NCBI RefSeq assembly: GCF_030326305.1
Contig: NZ_JACAKB010000002.1
Coordinates: 248,001 to 312,000 of the forward strand
Origin: Myroides odoratimimus
Lineage (GTDB): Bacteria; Bacteroidota; Bacteroidia; Flavobacteriales; Flavobacteriaceae
Length of the DNA: 64,000 nucleotides
Reading direction: 5' to 3'
The stretch's first letter is position 1. Each line of letters begins with the position of its first letter. The position numbers and the translations under genes were made by a program. This document shows, piece by piece, positions 26,333 to 34,062 of the stretch. Below the pieces are notes generated by a model, which saw only the letters and a list, made by a program, of their open reading frames with translations, ran no database searches and had not been told where the DNA came from.

Positions 26333-26956
26333 ATGAATAACATACTTATTCATCCTAGTTACTTCCCTTCTATCAGTCACTTTGTAGCTATGCTACAAGC
26401 AGACAAAATAACATTTGAGATGGAAGATAACTTTCAAAAACAAACCAATAGAAATAGAGCATTCATCTATAGTGCTAATGGAAAGCAAATACTTAATATT
26501 CCGATCAAGCACTCAGAAGAACCTAAACAAAAATATAAGGATGTAAGAATAGAGCATGCTTTTGGCTGGCAAAAACAGCATTTTAAAAGCCTAGAAGCAG
26601 CTTATAGAACTTCTCCTTACTTCGAGTACTTTGAAGATGAGATTCGTCCTATTTTTGAAGGAAAACCAAAGTTTATGTTAGATCTTAACCTTCAAATACA
26701 TGAAGTGTTATGTTCTTGCTTAGGGATAGACCTCCCTTATGAACAAACTAAAGACTACCATAAAGAGGTAAGCAATGACATTACTGATTTGAGAACTTTA
26801 ATAAATGGTAAAAAAGATACTAATATCTACACACCATACATCCAAGTTTTTGATGAAAAACATGGCTACCTAAACAATCTAAGTATTCTGGACTTATTAT
26901 TCAATGAAGGAAGACATGCTATCGATTATCTTAAAAAGCAGTCACTAAGCATATAA
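26333..26956 (+). CDS. WbqC family protein
   Basis: 207-residue cytosolic protein of the WbqC family: N-terminal ILIHPSYFPSISHFVAML, then RNRAFIYSANGKQILNIPIKH and HFKSLEAAYRTSPYFEYF. Some members sit in O-antigen gene clusters, but the biochemical role is not known. It follows lepB after 8 bases and ends the parAB-dapB-lepB run, with a terminator behind it. Confidence 0.9.
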   Translation: MNNILIHPSYFPSISHFVAMLQADKITFEMEDNFQKQTNRNRAFIYSANGKQILNIPIKHSEEPKQKYKDVRIEHAFGWQKQHFKSLEAAYRTSPYFEYFEDEIRPIFEGKPKFMLDLNLQIHEVLCSCLGIDLPYEQTKDYHKEVSNDITDLRTLINGKKDTNIYTPYIQVFDEKHGYLNNLSILDLLFNEGRHAIDYLKKQSLSI

Positions 26957-26986
26957 AAAAAGCTGACCAGAGGTCAGCTTTTTTTC
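26955..26986 (+). terminator. Terminator of the parAB-lepB-wbqC run
   Basis: AGCTGACC/GGTCAGCT stem (26961-26968 with 26972-26979), extended by A/T pairs, with a T-run after it. Confidence 0.92.
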
Positions 26987-27178
26987 TTTCATAGCGCAAT
27001 TTTATACTTTTATTTTAAGTACTATAACGATAAATTATAAGTAACAAACAATCAACATATCTTTTCCTTTTCATAGCATTAAAAATCGTTGATGACTTTA
27101 TCGTTATACACTTAAGACAATAATTCTGAAAAAAGTCACATCATTTTATACAATTTATTTAAAATAAATTGTATTCAA

Positions 27179-27874
27179 CTAACAATCAGCCTCTCCTCTC
27201 ACAAAAAGATTTAAATTATCTGGAGATAGAAAAGGAATATCCAGTCCTAATCCACGAATAATAAACAACATCCCAAAGACTACAATAACATAAGGGTAAT
27301 ACTTCATAATACCGTTTCTTACTTTAGGAGAAAACATATCTCTAACATAAATAATAGAACTCATCAAAGGAATAGTTCCTACTCCAAATAGAGCCATATA
27401 TAGCATCCCCATAGATACACTCTGTGTAGCTAATGCACCAAACAATGCGACATAAACCATACCGCATGGTAAAAAGCCATTAAAAAAACCAATAAAGTAC
27501 AATGTCCCTTTATTCTGTTTTTTAAACTGACCTCCTAGTTTAGTTTTAATCTTACTCACTACAAAGTAAAAAGGTTTTAAAAAGCCAAAGTTACCAAGCT
27601 TGTTTTGTGGTATTAATATAAAGACAATCATTAAGATTCCAACTACTATAGACATCTGCTGTTGCAACCCTGCTAAGTAAAGCCCCTTACCAAACATCCC
27701 AAAAACAAGTCCTAAAATAGAATATGCAGATATTCTTCCTAAATGATAGGTGAATATCTGCATAGCTTTTTTAGTACCGTTACTCTTAGAAACTGGCAAC
27801 ATCATAGCTATAGGGCCGCACATACCAATGCAATGCAAACTACTAATCAGTCCAAAAATAAGAGCTGTAATCAC
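27179..27874 (-). CDS. SafE/TauE-like membrane protein of the cbb3 locus
   Basis: 231-residue polytopic inner-membrane protein with about six helices. The first helix carries HCIGMCGP (around residue 14-21) and a later helix has FLPCGMVYVALFGAL, the paired Cys pattern of the DsbD_2/SafE-type family found beside cbb3 oxidase genes. A role in copper handling or oxidase assembly is inferred from its place as the last gene of ccoG-ccoH-safE; four bases separate it from ccoH. Confidence 0.85.
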   Translation of the reverse strand: MITALIFGLISSLHCIGMCGPIAMMLPVSKSNGTKKAMQIFTYHLGRISAYSILGLVFGMFGKGLYLAGLQQQMSIVVGILMIVFILIPQNKLGNFGFLKPFYFVVSKIKTKLGGQFKKQNKGTLYFIGFFNGFLPCGMVYVALFGALATQSVSMGMLYMALFGVGTIPLMSSIIYVRDMFSPKVRNGIMKYYPYVIVVFGMLFIIRGLGLDIPFLSPDNLNLFVRGEADC

Positions 27875-27877
27875 TAA

Positions 27878-28345
27878 TTAATCTTTTTTTACAGTTAAAC
27901 TTTGTTTATTTCTGTAATCTGCTCCATTATAAGACCATTCTACCGCAATATCCCAACGACCGTCTACCAAAGCATTGTTAGGTATGAGCAAATTGGAAGA
28001 AGACAGAGATATTGGCATATCAAAGTCTAATTTCTGGTTAGACGGTCTGTATAGGAATATTTTACCTGTAATATTTTTTGCGTCAAAATCTGAAGGAAAT
28101 ACAATAGATATATCTCCAGCTTTAGTAGACTCAATAGACACTGGAGTCGCAAGCTTCAATGCTGCTACTTCCCTATCGTGTTTACCATCTACTTCTATTT
28201 CTTGTTGATAATAATTTTCAGTAACTAATTCATTATCATATTTACTATCAATCTGTACTCTTATAACATATTGCAGAATGAAGACCATAAAAATCCCCAT
28301 AGCAATAACAATACCTGTTCCAAAATTAAACTTCATACCTAACAA
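27878..28345 (-). CDS. ccoH: FixH/CcoH-like oxidase assembly protein
   Basis: 155-residue membrane-anchored protein: one N-terminal helix (about 8-28, GTGIVIAMGIFMVFILQYV), a conserved YDNELVTENYYQQEI segment, then a periplasmic beta-rich domain. This matches FixH/CcoH, needed for cbb3 oxidase assembly. It lies 9 bases after ccoG. Confidence 0.9.
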   Translation of the reverse strand: MLGMKFNFGTGIVIAMGIFMVFILQYVIRVQIDSKYDNELVTENYYQQEIEVDGKHDREVAALKLATPVSIESTKAGDISIVFPSDFDAKNITGKIFLYRPSNQKLDFDMPISLSSSNLLIPNNALVDGRWDIAVEWSYNGADYRNKQSLTVKKD

Positions 28346-28354
28346 ATTTTAATA

Positions 28355-29788
28355 TTAATCCAATGTTCTAGGGCCTAAGAAGTTTGTTGATGTTGTTTGA
28401 ATCAACTTATCTCCTTCATATACCTCTATTTTAACTTTTGTACGATGACTTTCTAACAAGAATTGCGGAACATCGATAAACATAGTTCCTTCTGCATACC
28501 CTTCTTTATCCACTTTTATAATTGGATTCCCTACTAAAGTAATAACTCCCGTTTCTGGTGAAGACAACTTAAAAGTTACATTCTCGAAATCCTTCATCGT
28601 TTTATTTACTACCTTAAAGGTATAAATGTTTCTAATATTCTCTTTATCATCTATAGTGACGTGTGTATAAGTTTGACCTGCAACACGAAGCACAGTAGCT
28701 TCAATATCTGTTCTTAAGAACAATAACCCTACCAAAATAGTCATTAGGATACAAAGAACAGCTACATAACCTTTCTGACGTAGACTAAACTTAAACTTAG
28801 TACCTTCTGATATCTCAGATTCAGATGCATAGCGTATTAAACCAGTAGGTAAACCAACACTCTCCATCATATGATCACACTCATCAATACAAGCCGTACA
28901 GTTCACACACTCTAACTGAGTACCGTTACGTATATCAATACCTGTAGGACATACATTTACACATTGTTTACAATCAATACAATCTCCAATACCCTCGGCT
29001 ACTCTATCAACTCCTTTTTTAAACTTAGCTCTTCCGTTTGTTGCTTCACCACGTACGTGATCATAAGCTACAATTATAGATTTGTTGTCTAATAATACTC
29101 CTTGTAATCTACCATAGGGACAAGCAATAACACATACTTGCTCTCTAAACCATGTAAATACAAAGTAAAAAGCTCCAGTAAATATGATCAATCCCATAAA
29201 GCGTCCCATATGATCTGCTGGTCCGTCTTTCATCATCTGAAGAACGACATCACTTCCAATAATATAAGCTAAGAAAACATTAGCAATCAAAAAGGAAATA
29301 ACAAAGAATATAAACCATTTTAAGACTCTCTTTCTAATCTTCTCAGAAGTCCAAGGTTGTTTATCTAAACGCATTTGAGCCCCTCTGTCTCCATCAATCC
29401 AATATTCAATACGTCTAAAAACCATTTCCATAAAAATCGTTTGAGGACAGATCCAACCACAAAATATACGACCAAATGAAACTGTAAATAGAGTAACAAA
29501 AACTACCCCTATAATCATAGATATTACTACAAGATAAAAATCCTGTGGCCAGAAAGGAAAACCAAAAATATTAAACTTTCTATCTATTACGTTAAACAAT
29601 AAAAACTGGTTCCCATTTATCTTAATAAATGGCGCAGCAAAAAGAAACAATATAAGAGCGTAACTTACGATCTTACGTTTATTATAAAAAGGGCCCGAAG
29701 GTTTTTTAGGATAGATCCAAGCTCTTTTACCATCTTTGTCAATTGTACCTATGGAGTCACGGAAACTCTCATCATGTATTGTAGCCAT
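28355..29788 (-). CDS. ccoG: CcoG/FixG cytochrome c oxidase accessory protein
   Basis: 477-residue inner-membrane ferredoxin-like protein acting in cbb3 biogenesis, in E. coli-type studies as a cupric reductase. Several helices in the first half; early GRIFCGWICPQTIFMEMVF, CACPYG-type VCVIACPYGRLQG, and two 4Fe-4S clusters in CIDCKQCVNVCP and CVNCTACIDECD; C-terminal Ig-like domain. It has its own upstream region of about 600 bases, separate from ccoP. Confidence 0.95.
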   Translation of the reverse strand: MATIHDESFRDSIGTIDKDGKRAWIYPKKPSGPFYNKRKIVSYALILFLFAAPFIKINGNQFLLFNVIDRKFNIFGFPFWPQDFYLVVISMIIGVVFVTLFTVSFGRIFCGWICPQTIFMEMVFRRIEYWIDGDRGAQMRLDKQPWTSEKIRKRVLKWFIFFVISFLIANVFLAYIIGSDVVLQMMKDGPADHMGRFMGLIIFTGAFYFVFTWFREQVCVIACPYGRLQGVLLDNKSIIVAYDHVRGEATNGRAKFKKGVDRVAEGIGDCIDCKQCVNVCPTGIDIRNGTQLECVNCTACIDECDHMMESVGLPTGLIRYASESEISEGTKFKFSLRQKGYVAVLCILMTILVGLLFLRTDIEATVLRVAGQTYTHVTIDDKENIRNIYTFKVVNKTMKDFENVTFKLSSPETGVITLVGNPIIKVDKEGYAEGTMFIDVPQFLLESHRTKVKIEVYEGDKLIQTTSTNFLGPRTLD

Positions 29789-30308
29789 AGTAAAATGTTT
29801 TTCAATGAGTAATAAAGCAATAAACTACTTATACTCTATTCTTATTATGTTAGTTTATAATAGTGCCTAAGCACAAGTTCTTGACAGATAATCTGTCAGA
29901 AATCTTTTAATTATTGTCGCCTAAAAGATTCCATATTCTCTTAATCTGAAATATATCTAACTGTTCCGCTTTCCCTAACCAAAGTAAAAAACACAAACAA
30001 TCCTATTCGCTTATTAAAAAGATAAGATTTACTTCTCATCCTACTGTTAAATCAACATCTATATTTATCAAGCTCCAAAAAGCATAATCACTTCTAAATA
30101 CCTACTCCTTTAAACAGTTTAACTCTACCAAGTCTTCATTTAACAACTAAATAGAACCTTGACAGACATAAACTTTTCTATACTAGAAAGGTACGAAAAA
30201 AGCTCTCAATATGCATTGTTTTTATGATAATAATACTACATATAACACCTTTATTAACAACAATAAGCTAAATAAGTCAACACCCCTTAATTAATAGAAA
30301 ATAATTGG
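29789..30308. other. Gene-free stretch upstream of ccoG
   Basis: About 520 AT-rich bases without a credible frame. It holds a near-operator palindrome at 29882-29898 and the terminator of ccoP at its right end. No clear TAnnTTTG element was found for ccoG; TTACTTTG on the minus strand at 29979-29986 is the closest. Confidence 0.5.
29882..29898. promoter_or_regulatory. Perfect palindrome upstream of ccoG
   Basis: TGACAGA-TAA-TCTGTCA is a perfect 7+3+7 dyad, 94 bases upstream of the ccoG start. It does not match the FNR core TGAT-N4-ATCA, so a different regulator may bind it. Confidence 0.5.
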
Positions 30309-30344
30309 TATAAAAGAGGGCTAAATTGTCAACCTTAGCCCTCT
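30309..30344 (-). terminator. Terminator of the ccoSNOQP operon
   Basis: AGAGGGCTAA (30315-30324) pairs with TTAGCCCTCT (30335-30344) around a 10-base loop; read on the minus strand, a short T-stretch follows. It lies about 50 bases after the ccoP stop. Confidence 0.82.
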
Positions 30345-30392
30345 ATTCTTTTTACCAGTCTATACTAATAAGTTAGCATAGACTATATTATT

Positions 30393-31370
30393 TTAATTCT
30401 TTACTTCAACAGTTTCTGCGTCTACAGCAACCTCTTCAGAAGTTTCTTCTTTCACACCTTCTTCTGATGCATCTCCTTTTGTCAATTCTGCTTTAGACCA
30501 TACGATATCTCCTTCCGGAGCTTTAGCCTCTGCTGGAACTGTACCATTAAGAGAAATAACATAAGAAGCTAACTTTTCAATTTCAGATGGTTTGAAATTT
30601 GACTTCCAAGGCACCATTCCTTTTCCAGGACGTCCACCTTCAGAAATTGTATTGAAGACATTTTTCATACCTCCTCCTAATATCCAATGGTCGTCAGTTA
30701 AGTTAGGTCCGATAGCTCCACCACCATCATTCTTATGACACACAGCACAGTTAGTATCAAAAAGTGCTTTACCAGCAGCTAATACAGTTGGATCGTCAGA
30801 GAATACTGCTTGATCCGCTGTTAACATGTCAGGAGCATTTTTCTTGTACTCCTCAACTTGTTCTTTAGCAGCTATCATTTCTTTTTCAAACTCGGCAACT
30901 TGATTATCTGCATCAAATACGTGATATCTCAACATATAGATTACAGCAAAAATTGCAGTTACATAGAAAAGTCCAACCCACCATGGTGGTAAATCATTAT
31001 CTAACTCTTTAATTCCATCATAATCATGATCCATCATGATATCGCCTTCTTGCTCAATTGTTTTAGTGTTAGTCAATTTTTGCATTAAGCGTTTTACCCA
31101 AGGGGCATCTCTTAATGGACGACTAGCTTCTTTTTGTTTTAGAGCTCTCTCTTCAGGAGTCATTAAGCGATCCAAAATCTTGTTTGTTGCAGATGCTACA
31201 ATTTCAACAGCAATCAATGCGAACAAGAATAAACCTAATAATATTAGAACAACGGGATGTTCTACAAAAGCCGGTTTATCACTATCCCCCCCTACTAACC
31301 ATTCTATCGCTAAAAAGAAAATAGCAAATAGAAGAGGAACTCTTACATATACTGGAAAAAACTTTTTCAT
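30393..31370 (-). CDS. ccoP: cbb3 oxidase subunit CcoP, single-haem form
   Basis: 325-residue membrane-anchored c-type cytochrome that passes electrons to the cbb3 oxidase. Two hydrophobic N-terminal segments (about 8-28 and 38-62), then a third helix near 127-147 after DLPPWWVGLFYVT, the CcoP hallmark. Only one CXXCH is present (CAVCH, Cys208, Cys211, His212), whereas proteobacterial CcoP has two. A Glu-rich tail ends the protein. Its ATG overlaps the ccoQ stop by 3 bases (ATGA). Confidence 0.94.
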   Translation of the reverse strand: MKKFFPVYVRVPLLFAIFFLAIEWLVGGDSDKPAFVEHPVVLILLGLFLFALIAVEIVASATNKILDRLMTPEERALKQKEASRPLRDAPWVKRLMQKLTNTKTIEQEGDIMMDHDYDGIKELDNDLPPWWVGLFYVTAIFAVIYMLRYHVFDADNQVAEFEKEMIAAKEQVEEYKKNAPDMLTADQAVFSDDPTVLAAGKALFDTNCAVCHKNDGGGAIGPNLTDDHWILGGGMKNVFNTISEGGRPGKGMVPWKSNFKPSEIEKLASYVISLNGTVPAEAKAPEGDIVWSKAELTKGDASEEGVKEETSEEVAVDAETVEVKN

Positions 31371-31573
31371 AATTTTCGTGAATTACTATCAACATTGTGC
31401 TCTTCATCATCCATGAATGGCATATTGCTCAATTCTTCTATTGTGTCTTTCTTATAAGTAGCAACCCACACGAAAAGTCCAACAAAGAATGTAAAGAAAA
31501 TAATAAGTGATATAATAGGGAATATCTCCACTCCACCTATTGTTTCCATATTATGTTTAATGAATTTTAGCAT
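31367..31573 (-). CDS. ccoQ: cbb3 oxidase small subunit CcoQ-like
   Basis: 68-residue protein with one membrane helix (about 16-38, IFPIISLIIFFTFFVGLFVW) and an acidic tail (EELSNMPFMDDEEH), fitting CcoQ in size, topology and place between ccoNO and ccoP. ATG at residue 9 is an alternative start. It overlaps ccoP. Confidence 0.86.
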   Translation of the reverse strand: MLKFIKHNMETIGGVEIFPIISLIIFFTFFVGLFVWVATYKKDTIEELSNMPFMDDEEHNVDSNSRKL

Positions 31574-31592
31574 ATTGATTCATTTTAAAATA

Positions 31593-33773
31593 TTATTCTT
31601 CTACCTTTTTAATGTCGGTACCTAAACGTTGTAGATAAGCAATCACTGCTACGATCTCACGATCACTCATAGGTATAAACTCTTCACCTTTTGCTTGTGC
31701 ACGTTTTTTACTATCCTCGTATGACTTAACATAGTCAGGATCTCCTTCTAAATTCTTAGCAATCTCTTCAGATTGTGCTTTTATAGAAGCTTTTGCGTTA
31801 GCAATATCCTCATCTGTATATGGAACTCCTAAAGTTCTCATCACACTCATTTTAGTTTCTATGTTTGAATAGTCTGCATTTTTATTAGCAAATAACCATT
31901 TATATCCAGGCATGATTGAATTTGGAGATGTTGACTGAGGGTCATACATGTGGTTATAATGCCAACTATCAGAATATTTACCTCCTACTCTAAATAAATC
32001 TGGACCTGTTCTCTTAGAACCCCATAAGAATGGGTGATCGTAAACATATTCACCTGATTTTGAGTACTCACCATATCTTTCAACTTCTGAACGGAAAGGA
32101 CGAATCATTTGTGAGTGACATCCCACACAACCTTCTCTAATATATAGGTCACGACCTTCTAATTCTAGAGGAGTATATGGTTTAACACTTGTAATTGTAG
32201 GAATATTTGACTTAACAAATATCGTAGGAACAATCTGTACCAATCCTCCAATTAAGATAGCTACTGTAGTTAAAATAGTAAACTGAATAGGTCTTCTCTC
32301 TAAATGAGTATGCCATCCTTCTCCTTTTAATCTACCAGCAGAAATTCTTTGTAATGCCGGTGCTTCAGCTAATTCATCTTGAACTGGTTGACCAGCTTTT
32401 ACAGTTTTATAGATATTATAAATCAATACTAATACCCCTGCTAAATATAATGTACCTCCAATAGCACGCATTGCATACATTGGCATAATAGCTGTAACTG
32501 TCTCTAAGAAGTTACCATATTTTAAAGTTCCATCAGGGTTAAAGTCTTTCCACATTAAGTGTTGAGAGAAACCTGCCACATATAATGGAATAGTATATAA
32601 GATAATACCTAATGTACCAATCCAGAAGTGGAAGTTAGCAGCTGCTTTAGAATAAAGCTCTGTTTTAACCATTCTAGGAATTAACCAGTACACCATACCA
32701 AATGTCATGAATCCGTTCCAAGCTAACGCTCCAACGTGTACGTGAGCTACGATCCAGTCAGTATAGTGAGCAATAGCGTTTACGTTTTTAAGAGATAACA
32801 TTGGTCCTTCAAAAGTAGCCATACCGTATCCTGTAATACCTACTACGAAGAATTTTAATACTGGATCAACTCTTACTTTATCCCAAACTCCACGAAGAGT
32901 TAAAAGACCGTTGATCATACCTCCCCAAGATGGTGCAATTAACATTACTGAGAACACAACTCCTAAGTTTTGAGCCCATTCTGGTAATGCTGAATACAAT
33001 AAGTGGTGAGGACCTGCCCAGATGTATAAGAAAATTAAAGACCAGAAGTGAATAATAGATAGTCTATAAGAATAAACTGGTCTATTCGCTGCTTTTGGCA
33101 AATAATAATACATTAACCCTAAGAAAGGTGTAGTTAAAAAGAATGCTACCGCATTATGTCCATACCACCACTGTACTAATGCATCTTGCACCCCTGCATA
33201 CACAGAGTAAGATTTAAATGCACTTACAGGTAACTCTAATGAGTTAAAGATATGTAATACTGCTACGGTAACAAAAGTCGCTAAGTAGAACCATATTGCA
33301 ACATAAATATGACGCTCTCTTCTTTTGATAATCGTCATAATCATATTAACACCGAATGTTACCCAAATCACTGCAATCGCAATATCAATAGGCCACTCTA
33401 ATTCAGCATACTCTTTCGATGTTGTAAAACCTAATGGTAAGGTAATTACAGCACCAATTAAAATTAATTGCCATCCGTAAAAGTGAAGATTACTTAAAAA
33501 GTCACTGTACATTCTGGCTTTACATAACCTTTGTAAAGAATAGTATATTCCTCCGAAAATTGCGTTACCAACGAACGCAAAAATCACAGCATTAGTATGC
33601 AATGGACGCAATCTCCCGAAACTCAACCAAGATATTCCATCTGTTAAGTTAGGAAATATAAACATCACTGCTAAAACTAATCCTACAAGCATTCCGACAG
33701 CTCCAAAAAATATTGAAGCATAAAGAAATTTCTTTACAATTTTGTTGTCATAATAAAATTGTTGCACTTCCAT
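31593..33773 (-). CDS. ccoN: Fused cbb3 oxidase subunits CcoN-CcoO
   Basis: 726-residue fusion typical of Bacteroidota. Residues about 1-480 are CcoN, the catalytic 12-helix subunit with haem-b and CuB ligands visible as RLRPLHTNAVIFAF, WWYGHNAVAFF, AGPHHLLYSALP and IVAHVHVGALAWNG. Residues about 500-726 are CcoO, the membrane-anchored monohaem cytochrome c, with CVGCHSQMIRP (Cys549, Cys552, His553) and the axial Met region SIMPGYKWL. It reduces oxygen at high affinity in the inner membrane. Seven bases after ccoS. Confidence 0.97.
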   Translation of the reverse strand: MEVQQFYYDNKIVKKFLYASIFFGAVGMLVGLVLAVMFIFPNLTDGISWLSFGRLRPLHTNAVIFAFVGNAIFGGIYYSLQRLCKARMYSDFLSNLHFYGWQLILIGAVITLPLGFTTSKEYAELEWPIDIAIAVIWVTFGVNMIMTIIKRRERHIYVAIWFYLATFVTVAVLHIFNSLELPVSAFKSYSVYAGVQDALVQWWYGHNAVAFFLTTPFLGLMYYYLPKAANRPVYSYRLSIIHFWSLIFLYIWAGPHHLLYSALPEWAQNLGVVFSVMLIAPSWGGMINGLLTLRGVWDKVRVDPVLKFFVVGITGYGMATFEGPMLSLKNVNAIAHYTDWIVAHVHVGALAWNGFMTFGMVYWLIPRMVKTELYSKAAANFHFWIGTLGIILYTIPLYVAGFSQHLMWKDFNPDGTLKYGNFLETVTAIMPMYAMRAIGGTLYLAGVLVLIYNIYKTVKAGQPVQDELAEAPALQRISAGRLKGEGWHTHLERRPIQFTILTTVAILIGGLVQIVPTIFVKSNIPTITSVKPYTPLELEGRDLYIREGCVGCHSQMIRPFRSEVERYGEYSKSGEYVYDHPFLWGSKRTGPDLFRVGGKYSDSWHYNHMYDPQSTSPNSIMPGYKWLFANKNADYSNIETKMSVMRTLGVPYTDEDIANAKASIKAQSEEIAKNLEGDPDYVKSYEDSKKRAQAKGEEFIPMSDREIVAVIAYLQRLGTDIKKVEE

Positions 33774-33779
33774 AGTTGT

Positions 33780-33986
33780 TTATATTTGATTTTCTTTTTG
33801 TTTATTATCTGTTTTTTTTTCTTTCTTCTCTTTTGAAGTGATTTTCACTTCGTCATCAAAAAGCATACGCACTGAAGGTGTATACGCGTCATCAAATTGA
33901 CCGCTTTTTACTGACCGTATAAATAAGTATAGAAATATACCAGCTACTACTACACTGATACTAATTAAGAAATATATAACACTCAT
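33780..33986 (-). CDS. ccoS: cbb3 oxidase maturation protein CcoS
   Basis: 68 residues, one N-terminal membrane helix (about 3-24), then KSGQFDDAYTPSVRMLFDDE, the CcoS pattern of a short acidic segment after the helix. Required for cofactor insertion into cbb3 oxidase. It is the first gene of the ccoS-NO-Q-P operon, with an FNR-like site upstream. Confidence 0.92.
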   Translation of the reverse strand: MSVIYFLISISVVVAGIFLYLFIRSVKSGQFDDAYTPSVRMLFDDEVKITSKEKKEKKTDNKQKENQI

Positions 33987-34003
33987 ACCTAATATTTACT
34001 TGT

Positions 34004-34011
34004 CAAAATTA
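34004..34011 (-). promoter_or_regulatory. -7 element (TAATTTTG) of the ccoS operon
   Basis: Exact minus-strand TAnnTTTG, 17 bases upstream of the ccoS start. Its last base is 36.5 bases from the centre of the FNR-like site at 34034-34047. Confidence 0.7.
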
Positions 34012-34033
34012 ACATTATCTAATACCTTAAAAC

Positions 34034-34047
34034 ATGATAACTATCAT
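34034..34047. promoter_or_regulatory. FNR-like operator upstream of ccoS
   Basis: ATGATAACTATCAT is a perfect dyad containing the FNR core TGAT-N4-ATCA. By position it would be centred about 42 bases before a transcription start set 6 bases after the -7 element, the class II activator place. Confidence 0.7.
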
Positions 34048-34062
34048 ATTTGGCTTTTTATC

